DNA from: DATBSK01 sp040902705
Lineage (GTDB): Bacteria > Actinomycetota > Acidimicrobiia > IMCC26256 > PALSA-555
Length of the DNA stretch: 15,193 nt
Assembly (NCBI GenBank): GCA_040902705.1
Contig: JBBDWT010000185.1
Span: forward strand, 1 to 15,193
Direction: 5' to 3'
In this document: positions 5,815 to 12,677 of the stretch, one piece after another
Layout: each line of letters starts with the position of its first letter
Position numbering within the stretch: the stretch's first letter is position 1
Made by a program: the position numbers and the translations under genes
The notes under the pieces: generated by a model
Told to the model about the DNA's origin: nothing
What the model saw: only the letters and a program-made list of their open reading frames with translations
Database searches by the model: none

Positions 5815-8521
5815 GCGAGAGCCGGCGACGGACCCGCGCCGCGAGCGTCGCCGGAGCGCCGGATCCCGACCAGATCGCGTGCCGGGCGTGCTGCTGGCGA
5901 GCCGGATCGAGCTTGCGCCCTTCGGTGTCGGTGAGCTCGAAGCGGTCGAGCGCGACGCCGGCGCGGGTCTCGATGCGCGCCGAGTGGACGGTCACGTCGG
6001 TCGATGCGAACCCGACCGTGATCATGTGCAGCAGCCCCGGCCGGTCCTCGCCGCGGACCTGGCAGATCGTGTGCCAGGGAGACCCGTCGTCGTCGAAGTC
6101 GATCTCGAGGTCGGGTGCCGGATCGGTGATGGGGGGCCGCTTCATCGCGTCCGCGAACGCGTCTTCGAGGTCGGCCATCGCGGCGAGTGCCTCTGACGCC
6201 GGCCCCGCCGAGCGGACGTGGAACGACTCGACTGCGGCTCCGTCGGGCCAGGTGGCCGCGCTCGCCTCGATCACCTCGAAGCCCCGGCCGGCGAGGACGC
6301 CGGACACGCTCGCGAGCAGCCCCGGCCGGTCGCGCGATGCCACCTCGACGCGCGCCTCCTCGGCGCCGATGGGCACGGTGACGGCACGCACGCTGCCCTT
6401 GCGCGGAACGGGATCGAGGAGCGCGGCGTGCCGAGCGATCGCTTCGGGGGTGTGGGCGAGCAGGTACGCGCGCGGCGCACGTTGCACGCGCTGGACCGCT
6501 CCGGGCGAGTCGCCCACGAGTCGCAGTGCCTCGGAACGGCGCGCCTCGACGAGGGATCCGGCGCGCGCGCCGGTGAGCTCGGGCCGCGACAGCACACCGA
6601 GGACGCGCGAGACGAGCTCGTCGAGGCGGTCGCGCTCCCACGCCTCGAGGTCACCGAGGGCGAGCGAGAGCAGGTAGAGCGCACGGGTTCGCTCGGGGGT
6701 CGCGAGGTGACTCGCGAGCTGGAGCACGGGCTCCTCGTCGAGCCCTTCGAGCCGGCTCGCAGCCGCGCGCAGCAGCGTGTGGTCGCCGACGAGGTCGGCG
6801 AGCTCCGCCTCCGCCACCACCCCCAAGCGCAGCCGATCGGCCAGACGTCGAGCCAAGGCCGCCGGCTCGCCTGCGTCGCCCGTGGCCGAGATGACGAGCG
6901 CGGCGAGCATGGGCTGCTCGGGATGACGGAGCCGCTCGAAGGCCGCCGCCGCCCGCGGGTCCGTCGCGACCAGCTCGCGCAGCGCATCGACGAGCTCGAA
7001 TCGCAGCACGTGGGAAGGGTCGAGGACGAAGGGATCGGCACGGCGCCGGCGCACCGCATCGTTGAGCTCCGGGAGCGAGCGCTCGAGCACCTCGGAGGCC
7101 TCGAGGAACCGCCACGCCCGGATCCCGCCCTCACGCAGGAGCGCGAGGAGCCGCGCCGTCGCGCGTGCGTCCCAGCGGGCCACGCTCATGTCGACCCGTC
7201 CCAACCAGTCGAGCAGCTCCGAGGACGGCGGTGCCTGTGTGACGAGCCGGGCCGCGTCGAGCCCGACGATGAGCGAGTCCTCGTCGGGAGGCTCGCCGAC
7301 GAGCTGCACCTCCTTCTCGACGCGCAGCCAGCCGCCGGGCGGAGCCGGTGTCGGCGCGCGCCGGGGCCGCCGTGCGTGCAACGTGTTCATGCGGACGCGC
7401 AGCAGTGACGGCGCGATCAGGGTGGTGCCGAGCACGACCGCGACGAGCGCCGCGTACAGATCGGTGCTGACCACCCCTTCGGCGAGCCCGATGCTGGCGA
7501 AGATCAGCCCGACCTCGCCGCGGGGCAGCATGCCGAGCCCGATGAGGAGGCGGTCGCCCACGCCGCCGAGCATCCCGAGCCCAGCGGCGATCTTGCCGAT
7601 CGCCGCCACCACGATGAGCGCGCCCATGAGCAGCAGCAGGCGCGGGTCTCCGAAGGCGCTCAGCTCGGCGTTGACACCGATGCCGAGGAAGAACACCGGG
7701 ATGAACAGGTGTCCGACCGGCGCGAGGTCGCGCCGCATGCGCTCGGCTGGCGCGGTGCCGCTGAGCGCGACGCCCGCGGCGAACGCACCGACGATCGGCG
7801 CGAGCTGTGCCGCGTCGGCGAGCAGCGCGAACGCCAACGTGAACGCGAGCGCGATCGCGACGAAGGTACCGGCGCTGCGCGAGTAGCGGTCGACCAGCCC
7901 GAAGAACCGGGGGCCGAAGCGCGTGCCGAACGCGACCGCGAGCACGAGGAACCCGACCGCGATCACGACGATCCCGACGATGTCGAGGATCGACACCGTC
8001 CCCGCGGTCGTCACCCGCACGACGATGGTGAGCAGGATCAACCCCATCACGTCGTCGGCAACCGCGGCGCCGAGCACCGTGCGCGACTCGATGCGCGTCA
8101 GCGCGCCGAGGTCGCTGAAGACGCGCGCGGTGATGCCCACGCTGGTCGCCGCGAGCGCGGCGCCGATGAACAGCGCAGTGTCGCTCGACTCCCCGAACCC
8201 CAGCGCGACCCCGAGGCCCAACGCGACCGGGAGGACGACGCCGATGACCGCGACGGCCGTCGACGACTTCCCGACCGACCGCAGGTCGGCGAGGCTGAGC
8301 TCGAGGCCGACCTCGAGCAGTAGCAGGATCACCCCGAGCTCGGCGAGGACCTCGAGCGTGATGTCGTGGCCGACGAGCTCCAGCACCGACGGGCCGATGA
8401 GGATGCCCGCGAGGATCTCGCCGACGACGGCCGGGATCCGGGCGCGTTCGGCGAGCTCGGCCGCGAGCTTCGCTGCCAGCAGGACGACGAGGATGTCGAC
8501 GAGGACGTCGGTGACGTTCAC
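5777..8521 (-). CDS. CPA2 cation/proton antiporter fused to a degenerate GlnD C-terminal half (pseudo-HD, ACT, ACT)
   Basis: 914 aa from GTG at 8521, whose GTGA overlaps the stop of the upstream regulator gene. Residues 5-375 form a Kef/NapA-type antiporter with many hydrophobic segments. Motifs include VVGEILAGILIGPSVL (32-47), GVILLLLEVGLEL (63-75), the paired aspartates of AAVADDVMGLILL (D156 and D157), PVFFLGIGVN (275-284), K310, and MLPRGEVGLIFASIG (331-345). After a Pro/Arg-rich linker (about 380-400), residues 450-705 align by eye with the GlnD core: ALLREGG, LPELND, SHVLR, GDHTLL, YLLSLALGD, and AHTPEAIARHAALL (689-702), which resembles the GlnD motif before its ACT domains. The catalytic HD pair is absent. 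Two ACT domains follow (about 723-795 with ASRDRPGLLASV; about 815-885 with GEDRPGLLHMI). Family knowledge: CPA2 proteins exchange Na+, K+ or NH4+ for H+, and ACT domains bind amino acids. Inference: a glutamine-gated antiporter in the membrane. Ion specificity cannot be read from the sequence. Confidence 0.9.
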   Translation of the reverse strand: MNVTDVLVDILVVLLAAKLAAELAERARIPAVVGEILAGILIGPSVLELVGHDITLEVLAELGVILLLLEVGLELSLADLRSVGKSSTAVAVIGVVLPVALGLGVALGFGESSDTALFIGAALAATSVGITARVFSDLGALTRIESRTVLGAAVADDVMGLILLTIVVRVTTAGTVSILDIVGIVVIAVGFLVLAVAFGTRFGPRFFGLVDRYSRSAGTFVAIALAFTLAFALLADAAQLAPIVGAFAAGVALSGTAPAERMRRDLAPVGHLFIPVFFLGIGVNAELSAFGDPRLLLLMGALIVVAAIGKIAAGLGMLGGVGDRLLIGLGMLPRGEVGLIFASIGLAEGVVSTDLYAALVAVVLGTTLIAPSLLRVRMNTLHARRPRRAPTPAPPGGWLRVEKEVQLVGEPPDEDSLIVGLDAARLVTQAPPSSELLDWLGRVDMSVARWDARATARLLALLREGGIRAWRFLEASEVLERSLPELNDAVRRRRADPFVLDPSHVLRFELVDALRELVATDPRAAAAFERLRHPEQPMLAALVISATGDAGEPAALARRLADRLRLGVVAEAELADLVGDHTLLRAAASRLEGLDEEPVLQLASHLATPERTRALYLLSLALGDLEAWERDRLDELVSRVLGVLSRPELTGARAGSLVEARRSEALRLVGDSPGAVQRVQRAPRAYLLAHTPEAIARHAALLDPVPRKGSVRAVTVPIGAEEARVEVASRDRPGLLASVSGVLAGRGFEVIEASAATWPDGAAVESFHVRSAGPASEALAAMADLEDAFADAMKRPPITDPAPDLEIDFDDDGSPWHTICQVRGEDRPGLLHMITVGFASTDVTVHSARIETRAGVALDRFELTDTEGRKLDPARQQHARHAIWSGSGAPATLAARVRRRLSLKPSGVGAGAEE

Positions 8522-9021
8522 TCCGGCGTGCGCCCGTTCTCCTCCGTCCGCAGCAGGTAGCCGCGGCGGTGCACCGTGTGGATCTGGAGCCCGGTGTCGG
8601 TGAGCAGGCGCCGCAAGCGGGCGAGGTGCACGTCGAGCACGTTGCGGTCCTTCGGCTTCTCGTCGGGCCAGCCCCGGCGCAGCAACGCGTCGCGGCTGAC
8701 GACGGCGTTGCGCCGCTCGAGCAGCGCTGCGGTGAGCCGGGCCTGGATCGGCGGCAGCACCACCACGTGGCGGCCCACGCGCAGGACGCCGTCCTCGAGC
8801 ACCAGCTCGTCGGTGTGCTGACGGGCCCGGGCCCGCAGGGTCTGGAGGCGGATGCGCACCTCGTCCTCGTCGACCGGGGTGCGGAGCCAGTCCTCGAGCC
8901 AATCGTCGGTCGTCGGTGGGAGGCCGTGCTCGACCACCACGAGTCGCGGCTCACCCCGGGCGCGCAGACGCTCCAGCCGTTCGGCTTCAGCCGGGTAGTG
9001 CACGAGTGCGACATCCACCAC
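8518..9021 (-). CDS. GlnR-like orphan OmpR-family regulator with shortened receiver
   Basis: 167 aa from GTG at 9021 (GTG at 9018 is equivalent). The frame stays open to another GTG at 9126, giving 202 aa. I prefer 9021 because the first receiver-like strand (DVALVHYP, residues 3-10) begins there and because the upstream part holds GlnR-like sites. The C-terminal part (about 70-160) is a PhoB/OmpR winged helix: ARLTAALLERRNAVVSRDAL, the recognition helix RNVLDVHLARLRRLL (126-140) and the wing IHTVHRRGYLL (147-157). The N-terminal part is only about 65 residues, half a receiver, with no clear phospho-acceptor Asp. Its segment LVVVEHGLPPTTDDW through DEDEVRIRLQTL resembles the second half of the receiver of Streptomyces GlnR as I recall it, itself a regulator that lacks normal phosphorylation. 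Likely role: nitrogen-responsive control of the flanking genes. It is translationally coupled to the antiporter-GlnD fusion. Confidence 0.8.
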   Translation of the reverse strand: MVDVALVHYPAEAERLERLRARGEPRLVVVEHGLPPTTDDWLEDWLRTPVDEDEVRIRLQTLRARARQHTDELVLEDGVLRVGRHVVVLPPIQARLTAALLERRNAVVSRDALLRRGWPDEKPKDRNVLDVHLARLRRLLTDTGLQIHTVHRRGYLLRTEENGRTPE

Positions 9022-9044
9022 GCAGCGGACGGTACGAGCGCGCT

Positions 9045-9071
9045 GTTTCAGGTTCGTTTCGTCGACGTGAA
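9045..9071 (-). promoter_or_regulatory. Candidate GlnR-type box (three 11-bp-phased half-sites) upstream of the regulator gene
   Basis: Read on the minus strand, TTCAC (9071-9067), GAAAC (9060-9056) and GAAAC (9049-9045) are each separated by exactly 6 nt. Actinobacterial GlnR boxes follow gTnAc-n6-GaAAc, with AC repeating every 11 bp, and all three half-sites here end in AC. The site ends 23 nt before the proposed regulator start, so autoregulation is plausible. If the regulator started at 9126 the site would lie inside its coding region. Confidence 0.5.
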
Positions 9072-9121
9072 CGCCCCCGCGTGCTCGGTTCAGGAGCTTG
9101 TCAGGACTCGGACTCAGCCGG

Positions 9122-9148
9122 TTCACGGTTCGGTCGCAACCGCGAAAC
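9122..9148 (+). promoter_or_regulatory. Weaker candidate GlnR-type box upstream of amt1
   Basis: TTCAC (9122-9126), GTCGC (9133-9137) and GAAAC (9144-9148) are spaced by 6 nt, giving the same 11-bp phase as the other candidate sites. The middle half-site lacks the A of the AC pair, so the match is poorer. It lies 60 nt upstream of the amt1 start. Confidence 0.35.
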
Positions 9149-9155
9149 CGCGACC

Positions 9156-9173
9156 ACGTCTGATGTCAGACGT
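9156..9173. promoter_or_regulatory. Perfect 18-bp palindrome, operator candidate for amt1
   Basis: ACGTCTGA (9156-9163) and TCAGACGT (9166-9173) are exact reverse complements around a TG spacer. The dyad lies 35 nt before the amt1 ATG in the divergent intergenic region, where a dimeric repressor or activator would bind. It is unlike the GlnR-type direct half-sites, so a second regulator is possible. Confidence 0.5.
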
Positions 9174-9208
9174 CGTTCACCGAGAGTGACACGAGGGAGA
9201 GGGAGCAC

Positions 9209-10828
9209 ATGATGCGTAGGAGCAAGGGGAGGCTGGTCGCCGTCGGGCTGCTGGCGCTCCTGATCGTCACGTTGATGACGGGCACGGCCTGGGCGGCCGG
9301 CGACCCGTCGATCAGCGAGGCGGGAAAGGCGGCGACGACGACGGATCCGGCGATTGCGGTCAACCTGCTCTGGATCGTCCTCGGCGCCGTGCTCGTGATC
9401 TTCATGCAAGCCGGGTTCGCGCTCGTCGAGACCGGGTTCTGTCGAGCGAAGCACGCGGCGCACGTGTTCAGCACGAACTTCGCAGTGTTCGGGCTGGGCT
9501 TCGCCGCGTTCTTCCTGGTCGGGTTCCCGATCATGTTCTCGGGGTTCAGCTACCCCGGGTACTTCGGGCTCGACACGGCGTTGAGCCCCGACCGGCTGAT
9601 CGGCTTCGGTGACTGGACCTTCCTGTGGGGGCGCAGCGGCTTTGCGCTCTCCGGGCTCGCCTACTCCGCACCGATCGCGGCGTTCTTCCTGTACATGGTC
9701 GCCTTCATGGACACCACGGCCACGATCCCGACGGGCGCGATGGCCGAGCGGTGGAAGTGGAAGGCGTTCGTGGGCTGGGGCCTCTTCTGCGGCGCGCTCT
9801 ACTACCCGATCTTCGGTGGGTGGACGTGGGGCGGCGGCTGGCTCAGCCAGCTCGGCAACAACCTCGAGCTCGGCTTCGGCTACGTCGACTTCGCCGGCTC
9901 CGGCGTGGTCCACGCCATGGGTGGCATCGCCGGTCTGGCGGGCGCGCTCGTGCTCGGGCCGAGGCTCGGCAAGTTCGGGGCCGACAAGAAGCCGCGGACC
10001 CTGGCCGGGCACAACATCCCGATGGCCGGCCTCGGCGTCTTCATCCTGCTGTTCGGCTGGTTCGGCTTCAACGCCGCGTCCACGTTCGCGGCGACCGACG
10101 TGCGGTTCACGATCGTGGCCGTCAACACCGCGATCGCGGCTGCGTTCGGTGCCGTCATCGCCATGGTCTGGGCGCAGAAGCGGATGGGCAAGCCCGACCC
10201 CGGCATGATGATGAACGGCATGCTCGCCGGCCTGGTCGCCATCACGGCGCCCTGTGCCTTCGTGCAGCCGTGGGCTGCCGCAGTGATCGGTGCGCTCGCA
10301 GCGGTGATCGTGTGCGAGTCGATCCTCTTCATCGAGAGGCGCGGCATCGACGACCCCGTGGGTGCCATCTCGGTCCACGGCGTCGGCGGGATCTTCGGCG
10401 TGCTCTGCATCGGCATCTTCTCGGATGGCCGGTACGGCGCGGCGTGGAACCTCACCGACAGCTCGGCGACCGCCGGCAAGGGTGTCACCGGCATCCTCTA
10501 CGGCAACGGGGAGCTCTTCGGCAGCGGCAGCTTCGGTGAGCTCGGCTTCGGCCAGCTCGCGTCGCAGGCCATCGCCGCCCTGGTGATCATCTTCGTCATG
10601 GGTGCGATCGCCTACGGGTTCTTCAAGCTCCAGGGGCTGTTCTTCAAGGACAAGACGATCCGCTCCACCGAGGCCGACGAGCTCGCCGGTCTCGACCGTC
10701 CGGAGATGGGTGTGCTCGCCTACGACAACCTCCAGATCCGGGAGATCGACGTGGTCGGCCTGGACCCGACCGACGACAAGGTCCTGGCGACCGGCGGCGA
10801 GTCGCCCGATCCCTCGACCGGGAGGTAG
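9209..10828 (+). CDS. amt: Ammonium transporter Amt (long form, signal peptide)
   Basis: 539 aa. ATG at 9209 is followed at once by a second ATG at 9212; GAGGGAGAGGGAG lies at good ribosome-binding distance. Residues 1-30 are a signal peptide (basic start, hydrophobic core, AWA then AG), as in E. coli AmtB. About eleven membrane segments follow. Family hallmarks are the substrate-site Asp in DFAGSGVVHAMGG (D227), the twin pore histidines H235 and H390 (SVHGVGG), AERWKW (179-184) and WFGFNAAS (284-291). The region equivalent to the first Phe of the AmtB gate reads MDTTATIP, so that Phe appears to be missing. The cytosolic C-terminus (ADELAGLDRPEMGVLAYD, 489-506) is the type of tail that PII proteins contact, followed by about 33 unconserved residues. 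Role: uptake of ammonium across the cytoplasmic membrane. It is divergent from the regulator-antiporter operon and separated from amt2 by its own hairpin. Confidence 0.96.
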   Translation: MMRRSKGRLVAVGLLALLIVTLMTGTAWAAGDPSISEAGKAATTTDPAIAVNLLWIVLGAVLVIFMQAGFALVETGFCRAKHAAHVFSTNFAVFGLGFAAFFLVGFPIMFSGFSYPGYFGLDTALSPDRLIGFGDWTFLWGRSGFALSGLAYSAPIAAFFLYMVAFMDTTATIPTGAMAERWKWKAFVGWGLFCGALYYPIFGGWTWGGGWLSQLGNNLELGFGYVDFAGSGVVHAMGGIAGLAGALVLGPRLGKFGADKKPRTLAGHNIPMAGLGVFILLFGWFGFNAASTFAATDVRFTIVAVNTAIAAAFGAVIAMVWAQKRMGKPDPGMMMNGMLAGLVAITAPCAFVQPWAAAVIGALAAVIVCESILFIERRGIDDPVGAISVHGVGGIFGVLCIGIFSDGRYGAAWNLTDSSATAGKGVTGILYGNGELFGSGSFGELGFGQLASQAIAALVIIFVMGAIAYGFFKLQGLFFKDKTIRSTEADELAGLDRPEMGVLAYDNLQIREIDVVGLDPTDDKVLATGGESPDPSTGR

Positions 10829-10852
10829 CAGCTCCACGAGCTCCACGTGGGT

Positions 10853-10893
10853 GGCCGGCGGGNNNNNNNNNNACAGCGACGTGCCCGCCGGCC
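10853..10893 (+). terminator. Probable amt1 terminator hairpin interrupted by the assembly gap
   Basis: GGCCGGCGGG (10853-10862) abuts the run of Ns, and its exact reverse complement CCCGCCGGCC occurs at 10884-10893, giving a 10-bp perfect stem 24 nt after the amt1 stop codon. The gap falls in the loop, so loop length is unknown. A strong GC hairpin would also explain why the sequence failed here. Confidence 0.5.
10863..10872. other. Assembly gap (10 N)
   Basis: Ten consecutive Ns, probably a placeholder of fixed size. It lies between amt1 and amt2 and does not break any recognised gene. Confidence 0.99.
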
Positions 10894-10905
10894 CTCACGC
10901 GCTCG

Positions 10906-10943
10906 TTCACATTCCCGAAACACTCTCGCGACGCTGAGGTAAC
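10906..10943 (+). promoter_or_regulatory. Candidate GlnR-type double box upstream of amt2-glnB-glnD
   Basis: Four half-sites lie in perfect phase: TTCAC (10906-10910), GAAAC (10917-10921), GCGAC (10928-10932) and GTAAC (10939-10943), each separated by 6 nt. This is the arrangement gTnAc-n6-GaAAc-n6 twice over, as known for actinobacterial GlnR, and all four end in AC at an 11-bp period. The site lies 95 nt before the amt2 start. The same operon type (amtB-glnK-glnD) is a GlnR target in Streptomyces and Mycobacterium. Confidence 0.6.
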
Positions 10944-11038
10944 CGACTCCAGTGATGCTCCGTCCCGATCTGACGCGGACATGACCGGTCTCTGTGCCGG
11001 TGCTCGAGCACGTCCGCTCGTCACGAGGGGGGAGCGAA

Positions 11039-12292
11039 GTGGACATCAACACCGGCGACACCGCCTGGGTCCTCGCGTCCGCCGCCCTGGTCATGTTCAT
11101 GACCCCGGGGCTGGCGCTGTTCTACGGCGGCATGGTGCGCACCAAGAACGTGCTCGCCATGCTGATGCAGAACTTCGTGTGCCTCGGGATCGTGAGCGTG
11201 CTGTGGGGCGCCGCCCTGTACTCGCTGGCGTTCTCGGGGAGCGGGGATCTGATCGGCAACTTCGACCTGGCGTGGCTGCGCCACACCGCCGATCAGCCGA
11301 CCGGGTTCGCGCTGACCGTGCCACCGATCGCCTTCCTGGCGTTCCAGATGATGTTCGCGGTCATCACGCCGGCGCTGATCAGCGGCGCGATCGCCGATCG
11401 GATGCGCTTCGCGGCGTGGACCTGGTTCGTCCCGCTGTGGGTCATCGTCGTCTACACGCCGGTCGCCCACTGGGTCTTCTCGCCGTCGGGCTGGCTCTTT
11501 CAGCGGGGCGCACTCGACTTCGCGGGCGGAACCGTCGTGCACATCAACGCCGGCATCGCGGCGCTCGCGGCGGTCCTGGTGCTCGGGAAGCGCCGCGGCT
11601 GGCCGTCGCACCCGATGGTGCCGCACAACCTCCCGCTCACCCTCATCGGTGCGGGCATCCTCTGGTTCGGGTGGTTCGGCTTCAACGCCGGCTCCGCGCT
11701 GGGCGGCAACGACGTCGCGGCCACGGCCCTGGTCAACACGCACATGGCTGCCGCGGCTGCGATGGTGAGCTGGCTCCTGGTCGAGCGCTGGCGATCGGGG
11801 CACGCGACGACCCTCGGAGCGGCGTCGGGCCTCGTCGCGGGGCTCGTCGCGATCACCCCGTGCGCGGGCTTCGTCGGCGGGATGTCTCCGATCTGGATCG
11901 GTCTGATCGCCGGCGCCGCGTGCGCGTTCGCGGTGAGCCTGAAGTTCAAGTTCGGCTACGACGACTCGCTCGACGTGGTCGGCGTCCACCTGGTGGGCGG
12001 CCTGATCGGCTCGCTGCTCGTCGGTGTGTTCGCCGACGCCGCCTACAACGAGGCCGTGGCGGCGGCTCCCGGTGGTGGTGGGCTCGTCGAGACGGGCCAG
12101 CTCGACCTGCTCGGCGAGCAGCTCATCGCGGTCGGGGCGACCATGGTGTGGTCGTTCGTGCTCACGGCCGTCATCATGCTCGTGTTGAAGGCGGCGCTGC
12201 CGAAGGGCATCCGCGCCTCCGAGGAGGACGAGGAGACCGGACTCGACCTCACGCAGCACTCCGAGACCGGCTACGCCCTCGATCGAGTTTGA
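11039..12292 (+). CDS. amtB: Ammonium transporter AmtB (compact form)
   Basis: 417 aa from GTG at 11039, preceded by GGGGGGAG at 7-8 nt. The frame is open upstream to an ATG at 10994, but that stretch lacks a ribosome binding site and reads as unconserved residues. There is no signal peptide; the protein begins directly with the first membrane helix and TPGLALFYGGMVRTKNVL (22-39). Hallmarks sit almost at E. coli AmtB numbering: D160 and H168 in LDFAGGTVVHIN, H317 in VVGVHLVGG, WFGFNAGSA (212-220), and a gate Phe at 106 (QMMF). The C-terminal tail RASEEDEETGLDLTQHSETG (392-411) is the canonical PII-docking region. Role: ammonium conduction, shut by unmodified PII when nitrogen is plentiful. 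The gene leads an operon with glnB 21 nt downstream and glnD next, the common actinobacterial order. Confidence 0.97.
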   Translation: MDINTGDTAWVLASAALVMFMTPGLALFYGGMVRTKNVLAMLMQNFVCLGIVSVLWGAALYSLAFSGSGDLIGNFDLAWLRHTADQPTGFALTVPPIAFLAFQMMFAVITPALISGAIADRMRFAAWTWFVPLWVIVVYTPVAHWVFSPSGWLFQRGALDFAGGTVVHINAGIAALAAVLVLGKRRGWPSHPMVPHNLPLTLIGAGILWFGWFGFNAGSALGGNDVAATALVNTHMAAAAAMVSWLLVERWRSGHATTLGAASGLVAGLVAITPCAGFVGGMSPIWIGLIAGAACAFAVSLKFKFGYDDSLDVVGVHLVGGLIGSLLVGVFADAAYNEAVAAAPGGGGLVETGQLDLLGEQLIAVGATMVWSFVLTAVIMLVLKAALPKGIRASEEDEETGLDLTQHSETGYALDRV

Positions 12293-12313
12293 AGCGAAGG
12301 GACAGACATTCTC

Positions 12314-12652
12314 ATGAAGCTCATCGTCGGCATCATCAAGCCGTTCAAGCTCGACGACGTCAAGAACGCGCTGAAGGACCTGGAGGTGCACGGTCTCACC
12401 GTGTCCGACGTCCAGGGCTTCGGTCGTCAGCGTGGTCACACCGAGGTGTACCGGGGGGCGGAGTACGAGATCGACTTCGTCCCCAAGGTGCGCGTCGAGG
12501 TCCTCGTGGACGACGGCGACGTCGAGAGGATCACCAACGCACTGGTGGAGACCGCGCGCACCGGCAAGATCGGTGACGGCAAGGTCTGGGTCGTTCCCGT
12601 CGAGGGAGTGATCCGCATCCGGACCGGGGAAGCGGGCTCAGACGCCCTCTAG
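12314..12652 (+). CDS. glnB: Nitrogen regulatory protein PII
   Basis: 112 aa, the exact family length, and could equally be named glnK because it follows amtB. PII is a cytosolic trimer that senses 2-oxoglutarate, ATP and ADP. All key elements are present: the T-loop GRQRGHTEVYRGAEYEI (37-53) with Y46 and the modification tyrosine Y51, the B-loop TGKIGDGK (83-90) with K85 and K90, and the C-terminal VIRIRTGE with R101 and R103 that contact nucleotide phosphates. In actinobacteria Y51 is adenylylated by GlnD, whereas proteobacteria uridylylate it; which applies here cannot be read from sequence. GAAGGGA lies 13 or more nt before the ATG, a rather long spacing. Partners encoded next door are AmtB and GlnD, and possibly the second Amt and the antiporter-GlnD fusion. 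Confidence 0.98.
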   Translation: MKLIVGIIKPFKLDDVKNALKDLEVHGLTVSDVQGFGRQRGHTEVYRGAEYEIDFVPKVRVEVLVDDGDVERITNALVETARTGKIGDGKVWVVPVEGVIRIRTGEAGSDAL

Positions 12653-12677
12653 TGACGCCGCTTCGGCGGCAGCACGC

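Noticed and set aside
8522..8902. N-terminal extension of the antiporter-GlnD frame to a start at 8902, giving 1041 aa
   Set aside because: The added 127 residues are Arg/Pro/Gly-rich low-complexity sequence antisense in frame to the regulator gene; the GTG at 8521 with the GTGA overlap starts right at the first membrane helix.
9101..10846. 581-aa minus-strand open frame opposite amt1
   Set aside because: Its His/Asp/Glu/Arg-rich composition with no domain is the mirror of amt1 codons; amt1 has all family motifs.
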